Shown here: piece by piece, positions 25,649 to 32,639 of the stretch | How the letters are laid out: each line of letters begins with the position of its first letter | How positions within the stretch are numbered: position 1 is the stretch's first letter | Assembly: GCA_021838715.1 (NCBI GenBank) | Contig: JAKCCX010000025.1 | Location: 1 to 32,639, forward strand | Length of the DNA: 32,639 nt | Direction of reading: 5' to 3' | DNA from: Pseudomonadota bacterium | GTDB lineage: Bacteria > Pseudomonadota > Gammaproteobacteria > Burkholderiales > Burkholderiaceae_F | Notes under the pieces: model-generated | The model's input: only the letters and a program-made list of their open reading frames with translations | Told to the model about the DNA's origin: nothing | The model's database searches: none | Position numbers and translations under genes: made by a program

Positions 25649-26416
25649 ATGCTCGTACTCATCAATCTCGAAACCGCCGCCGCCCGGCGCGCCGCGATGG
25701 CGCGCCAGCTCGACAAGCTCGGCCTCTCGTTCGAGCGCGTCGGCGTCGATCTCCGTCACGCCGACGCCGACGGCGTGCAGCGCGAAATCGCCGCCTGCGC
25801 GCCGGGATTCCAGTTCAGCGCCAAGGCGCTGAGCAACGCCGAGATCGGCTGCTGGCTCTCCCATCTGCGCGCCTGGGACCGCCTGCGCCGATCCGGGCAT
25901 CCCGCCTGCGCCGTGATTGAAGACGATCTCCGGCTTGCGCCGCAGTTCGGGCATGCCCTGCACGTCCTGTCGGCGCAGGACCGCTTCGACCTGGTCTACC
26001 TCGGCACGTCCTCCCGCAATGTTTCGCAGCGGCGCTTCGCGCAGTGCAGCGGCCTGCGGATCCACGAGCCCGTCGGGGTGATCCTCAACACCTGGGGATA
26101 TGTCGTGACGCGCGCCTACGTCGCGCGCTTCTTCGCCGAGGGTCCGGACTCCGGCACCGACGGCGGCAAGCCGCTGCGCCGGATCCGGCTGCCGATCGAC
26201 CACTTCCTCGGCGGTCGCGGCGGCCGCCTCCGCCCGCGCATCGGCGTCCTGCAGCCGGCCGTCGTGGAGGAGGATCCGGTCCTGGGGGCGGCCTCCCAGA
26301 TCGGCCCCTATACCCGGCGGCTGGACCGCCTGCACCTGTTGCAGCGCATGCGGCGGCGGGTGCTCACCAGCTCGGTGGGCGAACTCTACTATTCCACCGT
26401 GTACCGGTACCTGTAG
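25649..26416 (+). CDS. Glycosyltransferase family 25 (LPS-type)
   Basis: Predicted cytoplasmic sugar transferase of 255 residues for cell-surface glycan. The N-terminal INLETAAARRAAMARQLDKLGLSFERVGVD, SNAEIGCWLSHLRAWDRL, the metal/nucleotide motif AVIEDDLRLAP and LGTSSRN are typical of GT25 enzymes such as Haemophilus LpsA/Lic2A-type transferases. A later TWGYVVTRAYVARF and LPIDHFL complete the family layout. Donor and acceptor cannot be told. The ATG at 25649 gives the family N-terminus (MLVLINLE); a TTG at 25625 is a possible upstream start, and no clear ribosome site is visible. It is divergent from the DUF971 gene (108 nt). Confidence 0.88.
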   Translation: MLVLINLETAAARRAAMARQLDKLGLSFERVGVDLRHADADGVQREIAACAPGFQFSAKALSNAEIGCWLSHLRAWDRLRRSGHPACAVIEDDLRLAPQFGHALHVLSAQDRFDLVYLGTSSRNVSQRRFAQCSGLRIHEPVGVILNTWGYVVTRAYVARFFAEGPDSGTDGGKPLRRIRLPIDHFLGGRGGRLRPRIGVLQPAVVEEDPVLGAASQIGPYTRRLDRLHLLQRMRRRVLTSSVGELYYSTVYRYL

Positions 26417-26475
26417 CGGCAGCGCCCCGTTTTGTAGCATCATCGGCGCACCGTCTTGCCGCGCGGGATGATTGC

Positions 26476-26676
26476 ATGGGCCGTTTGCTGATCGGGATCG
26501 GGGTGCTCTTCCTCGTGCTGGGCGCGCTCTGGCCGTGGCTGTCGCGGCTGCCGCTCGGTCGCCTGCCGGGGGACATCCACATCCACCGCAACGGGATGGA
26601 CTTCTACTTCCCGCTGGCGACGAGCATCGTCATCTCGATCCTGATCTCGCTGATCCTGTGGCTATGGCGGAGATAG
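26476..26676 (+). CDS. DUF2905 small membrane protein
   Basis: Protein of 66 residues with two hydrophobic segments (about 3-22 and 46-63) separated by RLPLGRLPGDIHIHRNGMDFYFPL, the diagnostic DUF2905 signature. It is an inner-membrane protein of unknown role. The ATG at 26476 fits the family start and no longer frame has support. It follows the GT25 gene by 59 nt on the same strand and lies 18 nt from the convergent tRNA gene. Confidence 0.9.
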   Translation: MGRLLIGIGVLFLVLGALWPWLSRLPLGRLPGDIHIHRNGMDFYFPLATSIVISILISLILWLWRR

Positions 26677-26694
26677 GCGGTCGGGGGATGCGGG

Positions 26695-26770
26695 TGGTGC
26701 GCCCGGCAGGAGTCGAACCTGCGACCCTTGGCTTCGGAGGCCAATACTCTATCCACTGAGCTACGGGCGC
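26695..26770 (-). tRNA. tRNA-Arg (anticodon CCG)
   Basis: Complete cloverleaf on the minus strand, 76 nt including an encoded CCA (26695-26697). The acceptor arms GCGCCCG and CGGGCGC pair perfectly, with an A discriminator. The anticodon stem TTGGC/GCCAA encloses the loop CTCCGAA, giving anticodon CCG, which reads the arginine codon CGG. The T-arm contains GGTTCGACTCC. CGG is well suited to a GC-rich genome. Confidence 0.96.
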
Positions 26771-26911
26771 GCATGATGCGGGCGGGAAAATCGCCGCGCA
26801 AAGGCGAAGTGTACCTGACGCGCCGCAGGGTTCGGTCGCCGGCGGCCGGAACGTCGCGGCATCGGGCGCGGCGGTGCGCACGGGCCGCCCCCGGCAAACC
26901 GGCGCGACCCA

Positions 26912-28924
<2,013 letters not shown>

Positions 28925-29024
28925 CCCATGCTCGGTCAAAATATCGCGCACTTTCTCAAGATTCGCAGCTAACCCATTCTTTTTGCTGAAAGCCCGTAGG
29001 GATTTTTCGGGGCGGCCGGTGTCC

Positions 29025-29033
29025 TGTGGATAA
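29025..29033 (-). promoter_or_regulatory. DnaA box, perfect TTATCCACA
   Basis: The plus strand reads tgtggataa, whose complement is the E. coli consensus R1-type box TTATCCACA with no mismatch. It is 12 nt from a second box in the same orientation. Confidence 0.65.
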
Positions 29034-29036
29034 CTA

Positions 29037-29045
29037 TGTGGAAAA
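29037..29045 (-). promoter_or_regulatory. DnaA box variant TTTTCCACA
   Basis: Plus strand tgtggaaaa; complement TTTTCCACA fits the relaxed consensus TTWTNCACA. It has the same orientation as the preceding box, 12 nt start-to-start, as in tandem origin boxes. Confidence 0.55.
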
Positions 29046-29110
29046 GCGCGGGAAAAGCGCGCCAAGTCCTCGACAGGCCTGGAATTTGGTGGAATCGCCC
29101 CTTCCGGGAC

Positions 29111-29152
29111 GACTCAAAAAATTCCTTTTATTTCAAGCAATTACGAAACAAC
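29111..29152. other. AT-rich patch, possible unwinding element
   Basis: Forty-two bases with 12 G or C (about 29%), inside a region that is otherwise about two thirds G+C. It contains runs such as caaaaaattcc and ccttttatttc. It lies 65 nt from the tandem DnaA boxes, a placement compatible with a duplex-unwinding element. Confidence 0.45.
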
Positions 29153-29178
29153 TCCAGGGGATTTGCCGCATTTCCCGA

Positions 29179-29208
29179 GGGGAAGGCCCCGGAATTCGGG
29201 GTTTCCCC
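29179..29208. repeat. Nested inverted repeat downstream of hemE
   Basis: Outer arms ggggaa (29179-29184) and ttcccc (29203-29208) flank an inner hairpin ccccg-gaatt-cgggg (29187-29201). It lies 49 nt past the hemE stop and could end hemE transcription, but no T-run follows on the minus strand. It also sits 6 nt from the third DnaA box. Confidence 0.45.
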
Positions 29209-29213
29209 AATTT

Positions 29214-29222
29214 TGTGCATAA
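29214..29222 (-). promoter_or_regulatory. DnaA box variant TTATGCACA
   Basis: Plus strand tgtgcataa; complement TTATGCACA fits TTWTNCACA. Third box in the same orientation, at the hemE-proximal end of the gap. Confidence 0.5.
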
Positions 29223-29256
29223 GTCAAGAAGACGCCGCCCGCGGAATCGGCCCGAA

Positions 29257-30348
29257 TCAAGCCCCGCGGCCCCGCAGACCCCGGCTGTGCGCATGCACCG
29301 TTTCGACCAGCGCCGCCACGGCTTCGGGATCGGTGAACTGCGAAATGCCATGCCCCAGATTGAACACGTGGCCATCCCAGGTGCCGTCGCCGCGTTGCGG
29401 ATCGCCGAACGAATCGAGGATCCGGCGGGCTTCGGCGCATGCCGGCTCGGCACCGGCGAGCAGGGCCATCGGATCGAGGTTGCCCTGCAGCGCACAGCGG
29501 CCGCCGATCCGCGCGCGCGCGCGGCCCAGGTCGACCGTCCAGTCCACGCCGACGGCGTCGGCCCCCGTCTGCGCCAGGTCTTCGAGCCAGACTCCGCCGC
29601 CCTTCGTGAACACGATGCAGGGCACCCGCTCGCCCTCCGCCTCGCGCTGCAAACCCTGCACGACGCGCGTCATCGGGTCGAGCGAAAACGCCCGGAAGGC
29701 GGGATCCGCCAGAACGCCACCCCAGGTATCGAAGATCATCACCGCCTGGGCGCCGGCGCGAATCTGGGCGTTGAGATAGTCGGTGACGGCCCGGACATTG
29801 ACGTCGAGGATCCGCTGCATCAGGTCCGGCCGCCGGTAGAGCATTTCCTTGACCGTGCGGAAGTCGTCCGATCCGCCGCCCTCGACCATGTAGCAGGCCA
29901 GGGTCCACGGACTGCCCGAGAAGCCGATCAGGGGAATGCGACCGGCCAGCGCGCCGCGGATCGAGCGGACCGCATCCATCACATAGCGCAACCGGTCTTC
30001 GGGATCCGGCGCCGCCAGCGCGGCAACATCCGCCTCGGAGCGCACCGGACGCGCGAACCGCGGTCCCTCGCCATCGACGAAATGCAGGCCCAGGCCCATG
30101 GCGTCGGGAACCGTGAGAATGTCCGAGAACAGGATCGCCGCATCCAGGGGATAGCGATCGACCGGCTGCATGGTGACCTCGGTTGCCAGATCCGGAGACT
30201 GGGCCAGCGCAAGGAAACTGCCGGCGCGCTTGCGCGTCGCGTTGTATTCCGGGAGATAACGCCCCGCCTGGCGCATCAGCCAGATCGGGGTGTATTCGGT
30301 CGGCTGGCGCAACAGGGCGCGCAGAAAGGTATCGTTCGTAGGTTTCAC
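29257..30348 (-). CDS. hemE: Uroporphyrinogen decarboxylase
   Basis: Heme-pathway enzyme of 363 residues that removes four carboxyl groups from uroporphyrinogen III to give coproporphyrinogen III. Conserved segments are [29 protein letters not shown] (with the substrate-binding Arg residues), [19 protein letters not shown] with the catalytic Asp, [25 protein letters not shown] and NLGHGI near the end. The start is a GTG at 30348: the family N-terminus (K[14 protein letters not shown]) begins exactly here and no in-frame ATG lies close. GAACGAG upstream is a fair ribosome site. It is divergent from the DUF167 gene with only 19 nt between starts. Confidence 0.96.
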   Translation of the reverse strand: MKPTNDTFLRALLRQPTEYTPIWLMRQAGRYLPEYNATRKRAGSFLALAQSPDLATEVTMQPVDRYPLDAAILFSDILTVPDAMGLGLHFVDGEGPRFARPVRSEADVAALAAPDPEDRLRYVMDAVRSIRGALAGRIPLIGFSGSPWTLACYMVEGGGSDDFRTVKEMLYRRPDLMQRILDVNVRAVTDYLNAQIRAGAQAVMIFDTWGGVLADPAFRAFSLDPMTRVVQGLQREAEGERVPCIVFTKGGGVWLEDLAQTGADAVGVDWTVDLGRARARIGGRCALQGNLDPMALLAGAEPACAEARRILDSFGDPQRGDGTWDGHVFNLGHGISQFTDPEAVAALVETVHAHSRGLRGRGA

Positions 30349-30367
30349 GCGCGCTCGTTCACGACAA

Positions 30368-30718
30368 ATGGAAAAACCCGATTTTCGCACGACGACGCTG
30401 CCGATCTGGGCACGCCAGGACGGCAATTTCGTGGTTCTGTCGCTGCGCGTGCAACCGGGCGCCAAACGCACCGCGGCGGCGGGCCCCTACGGCGACCGGC
30501 TGAAGATCGCCCTGCACGCGCCGCCGGTGGACGGCAAGGCCAACGCCGAGCTGCTTCGCTTCCTCGGCGATGCGCTGCACCTGCGGGCCCGGCAGCTTGC
30601 ACTCGCCGCAGGCGCGGCCAGTCGCGACAAGCAGGTCCGCGTATCCGGACTGGAGGAAGCCGGCGCGCTGGCCGAACTCGCCCGCCGGCTCGCCGCCCTG
30701 GGGGCGCCGGCCCCATAA
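30368..30718 (+). CDS. DUF167 (YggU) family protein
   Basis: Small soluble protein of 116 residues. The core [44 protein letters not shown] and the following helix, then [16 protein letters not shown], match DUF167/YggU, a compact alpha/beta fold whose function is not established. The ATG at 30368 lacks a strong Shine-Dalgarno; the frame extends upstream to 30290 over hemE, but family members start near here. It ends two bases before a strong terminator hairpin. Confidence 0.92.
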   Translation: MEKPDFRTTTLPIWARQDGNFVVLSLRVQPGAKRTAAAGPYGDRLKIALHAPPVDGKANAELLRFLGDALHLRARQLALAAGAASRDKQVRVSGLEEAGALAELARRLAALGAPAP

Positions 30719-30720
30719 AA

Positions 30721-30746
30721 AAAGGCAGGCCTCGCGGCCTGCCTTT
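30721..30746. terminator. Bidirectional intrinsic terminator
   Basis: Perfect 11-bp stem aaaggcaggcc (30721-30731) and ggcctgccttt (30736-30746) with a tcgc loop. On the plus strand the stem ends in tttcttt; on the minus strand it runs into a T-tract complementary to the A-run at 30717-30723. It separates the convergent DUF167 and His-rich genes and can serve both. Confidence 0.93.
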
Positions 30747-30766
30747 CTTTGCGGGGAGTCCCCGGC

Positions 30767-30970
30767 TTAGTGCTTCTTGGCGGCCTTCTTGGCAGCGTGG
30801 TGCGCAACGCGATGGCCGTGACGATGGCCATGATGGTGGCTGCGGGCATGGTGGCGAACGACGTGGTGCGCAGCCGGCTTCTTGGCAGCAGCGGGCTTGG
30901 CAGCGTCAGCCGCATACGCGGTACCGGCGGCGAACATCGAGGCGATCATCAAAGCAAGCAGTTTCTTCAT
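30767..30970 (-). CDS. Small exported His/Lys/Ala-rich protein (Asr-like)
   Basis: Product of 67 residues. A clean signal peptide (MKKLLALMIASMFAAGTAYA) leaves a mature part of about 47 residues with 13 histidines (HHVVRHHARSHHHGHRHGH) plus Lys/Ala blocks (AKKAAKKH). No enzyme motif is possible. The composition resembles acid-shock protein Asr and other periplasmic His-rich peptides that buffer or bind metal ions such as Ni, Cu or Zn; the assignment is compositional only. GGAAG lies 7-8 nt before the ATG and a terminator follows, both arguing for a true, separately transcribed gene. Confidence 0.83.
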   Translation of the reverse strand: MKKLLALMIASMFAAGTAYAADAAKPAAAKKPAAHHVVRHHARSHHHGHRHGHRVAHHAAKKAAKKH

Positions 30971-31254
30971 TTTGGCTTCCGTGGATTAATTGAAAAATCC
31001 GATATCGTTCGCAGAGTGCCCCCGCCGGAATTGGCGGTTCAGCGTTCTGCGCTCTGGAGCGATAACGTCGGAGCGCTCGCAGCCGTTGACAGAGGTCTTC
31101 GAAGGAACCCCCGGCGACGTTGCCGCTTCCGCAACTCCACCCCCTCATCGGGATCGGGATTGCGGATGTCCACGTCTCGAGCATGGTGCCGCAACAGATC
31201 CGCGTCGATTATGCACCAAAATTGCGCGGTCGCCGATATTTTGCGAAGAAGATG
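30971..31254. other. Divergent intergenic region before mnmE
   Basis: A 284-nt gap between the divergent His-rich gene and mnmE. The His-rich side (30971-31015) is AT-rich, as expected for a promoter region. A ttgaca hexamer at 31086-31091 points toward mnmE but has no matching -10 at 16-18 nt. A near DnaA box (ttatgcacc, one mismatch) is at 31209-31217. No small gene or riboswitch could be recognised. mnmE transcription would carry a long leader if started near 31100. Confidence 0.4.
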
Positions 31255-32634
31255 ATGAATTTCGATGCCGATCCGATCGTCGCGATCGCCACGGCGCCCG
31301 GGAAGGGCGGGGTTGGGGTCGTCCGCATCTCGGGACCCCAGCTCGACCCGTTCATCCAGGGTCTGCTCGGCCCCGCCCGGGCCGCGCACCTGCGTCCCCG
31401 CGTCGCGCTGCATGCCGATTTTTGCGATGACCACGGCCGCGCCATCGACTCGGGGCTCGCGCTGTGGTTTCCCGCGCCCCACTCCTACACCGGCGAATCG
31501 GTGCTCGAACTCCAGGGACATGGCGGCCCCGCCGTGCTGCAGATGATCCTCGCCCGTTGCCTGCAGGCGGGAAGCGGGGTCGGTGCGCGCATCGCGCGTC
31601 CGGGGGAATTCACGCAGCGGGCCTTCCGCAACGGCAAGATCGACCTCGCCCAGGCGGAGGCGGTGGCCGACCTCATCGACGCCGGCACCGCCGCCGCCGC
31701 GCGCGGCGCCCTGCGGTCCCTGCAAGGGGAATTTTCCCGCGCCGTGCAGGCGTTGGCGGCCGATCTTCTGGAACTGCGGGCGCTGACCGAAGCCACCCTC
31801 GACTTTCCCGAAGAGGAAATCGAATTCCTGCGGGCGGCGGACTGCCGGCGCCGGCTGGCGCGGGCGGGCGATGCCCTCCACGCGCTGCTGCACCGGGCGC
31901 GCCAGGGGGCCCTGCTGCGCGAAGGCATCCATGTCGTGCTCGCCGGCTCGCCCAATGTCGGCAAGTCCAGTCTGCTCAACGCGCTGGCCGGCGAGGAGGT
32001 CGCGATCGTCACCGAACACCCCGGCACGACCCGCGACCGCATCGAGCGCCGGATCGCCATCGACGGGGTCGTGCTCAACGTCATCGACACCGCCGGATTG
32101 CGGGAGACGACCGACCCGGTGGAGGCGATCGGCATCGCGCGCACGCGCGGAGCGCTTGCCAGCGCGGATATCGTGCTGCATCTCGTCGACGACCGGCAGC
32201 CCGACGACCCGGGCGACGCGGCGATCGCCGCCGGCGCCGCCGCCGGAGTGGCGGTTCTGCGCGTACGCAACAAGATCGACCTCACCGGGTCGCCGCCGGG
32301 CCTGCGGGACGGATGCGTCCGGATTTCGGCCCGCAGCGGGGCCGGGCTCGACGTCCTGCGCCGGGAGATCCTCCGCATCGCGGGCTGGGAGGGGGCGAGC
32401 GAAACGGGCGGCGAGACCACGTTCCTGGCCCGCGCGCGGCACGTGCATGCGCTCGAGCGCGCCCTCGCCCATCTCGACGCCGCCCGCGCGCAGGCGGATC
32501 AGAACTACGCGCTGCCGGAGTTGATGGCCGAGGAACTGCGCCTTGCCGGCGACGCCCTGGGCGAGGTCACTGGAGCGGTGACCCCGGATGACGTGCTCGG
32601 CGAGATCTTCGGGCGGTTTTGTGTCGGAAAATAG
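31255..32634 (+). CDS. mnmE: tRNA modification GTPase MnmE (TrmE)
   Basis: With MnmG it installs the 5-carboxymethylaminomethyl group on wobble uridine of several tRNAs. Full length at 459 residues: an N-terminal formyl-THF-binding domain ([39 protein letters not shown]), helical domain ([26 protein letters not shown]), then the inserted G domain with G1 GSPNVGKS (231-238, Lys237), G2 PGTTRD, G3 DTAGLRET and G4 NKID. It ends in FCVGK with the catalytic Cys456 (commonly FCIGK). I start at the second of two tandem ATGs (31252, 31255), which gives a GAAG ribosome site 4 nt spacing. The usual rpmH-rnpA-yidC neighbours are absent upstream. Confidence 0.96.
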   Translation: MNFDADPIVAIATAPGKGGVGVVRISGPQLDPFIQGLLGPARAAHLRPRVALHADFCDDHGRAIDSGLALWFPAPHSYTGESVLELQGHGGPAVLQMILARCLQAGSGVGARIARPGEFTQRAFRNGKIDLAQAEAVADLIDAGTAAAARGALRSLQGEFSRAVQALAADLLELRALTEATLDFPEEEIEFLRAADCRRRLARAGDALHALLHRARQGALLREGIHVVLAGSPNVGKSSLLNALAGEEVAIVTEHPGTTRDRIERRIAIDGVVLNVIDTAGLRETTDPVEAIGIARTRGALASADIVLHLVDDRQPDDPGDAAIAAGAAAGVAVLRVRNKIDLTGSPPGLRDGCVRISARSGAGLDVLRREILRIAGWEGASETGGETTFLARARHVHALERALAHLDAARAQADQNYALPELMAEELRLAGDALGEVTGAVTPDDVLGEIFGRFCVGK

Positions 32635-32639
32635 TGTCG

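Larger units (their letters stand above)
28925..29256. other. priA-hemE intergenic region: candidate origin or DnaA-controlled site
   Basis: A 332-nt gap, unusually long for this window. It contains three matches to the DnaA-box consensus TTWTNCACA on the minus strand (29025-29033, 29037-29045, 29214-29222), an AT-rich patch at 29111-29152 and a nested inverted repeat at 29179-29208. A reading frame entered from 29026 on the plus strand shows no family features. These are the ingredients of a chromosomal origin, but the same boxes could simply control priA. dnaA is not in the window. Confidence 0.45.

Noticed and set aside
31086-31091. TTGACA as the -35 of an mnmE promoter
   Set aside because: No -10-like hexamer occurs at 16-18 nt downstream.
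31209-31217. Fourth DnaA box (ttatgcacc) before mnmE
   Set aside because: It has one mismatch at a strongly conserved position and stands alone, so it is not listed as a box.

Overview
The window is a gene-dense, GC-rich (by eye about two thirds G+C) chromosomal segment of a Gram-negative bacterium, most likely a betaproteobacterium. The evidence is the DUF971-ubiE-ubiJ-ubiB run, a RegB/RegA redox two-component pair, neighbouring priA and hemE, an Orn/Lys/Arg decarboxylase of Burkholderia type, a TonB-dependent receptor and a UbiB/UbiE/UbiJ ubiquinone set. I cannot name a genus. I see no insertion sequence, prophage, integrase or CRISPR array, so this reads as core chromosome with a few lineage-specific exported proteins.

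Layout. Positions 1-377 hold no convincing gene but contain two perfect hairpins. From 378 to 7897 everything is on the minus strand: an OmpR-type response regulator with its sensor kinase, a DUF3014 membrane-anchored protein, a large PLP amino-acid decarboxylase, galE and an exported beta-propeller protein. At 8060-9238 (+) is a phosphoserine aminotransferase of the less common Caulobacter/Methanosarcina type. An amino-acid permease (-) and regB-regA (+) then diverge from almost the same point (10656/10682). Next, on the minus strand, are a small Cys-motif membrane protein, a TonB-dependent receptor and an unknown 161-residue protein. From 15896 to 20687 (+) lie a small conserved protein, a putative Ser/Gly-linker lipoprotein, a Gly-run/RDQT-repeat exported protein, a fructokinase (mak) and an exported S1/P1-type nuclease.

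The right third is housekeeping: glmU (-), the ubiquinone cluster ubiB-ubiJ-ubiE-DUF971 (-, genes overlapping or nearly touching), a GT25 glycosyltransferase and DUF2905 protein (+), tRNA-Arg(CCG) (-), priA and hemE (-), a DUF167 protein (+), a His-rich small exported protein (-) and a complete mnmE (+).

Functional themes. RegB/RegA (redox sensing, probably through quinone and a cysteine) and the ubiquinone cluster both bear on respiratory state. GalE, GlmU, Mak and GT25 feed sugar nucleotide and envelope synthesis. The most notable non-coding structure is the 332-nt gap between priA and hemE. It carries three consensus DnaA boxes in the same orientation and an AT-rich patch in an otherwise GC-rich sequence, next to genes (priA, hemE, mnmE) that are often origin-proximal in betaproteobacteria. 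It is a candidate oriC or DnaA-controlled site.
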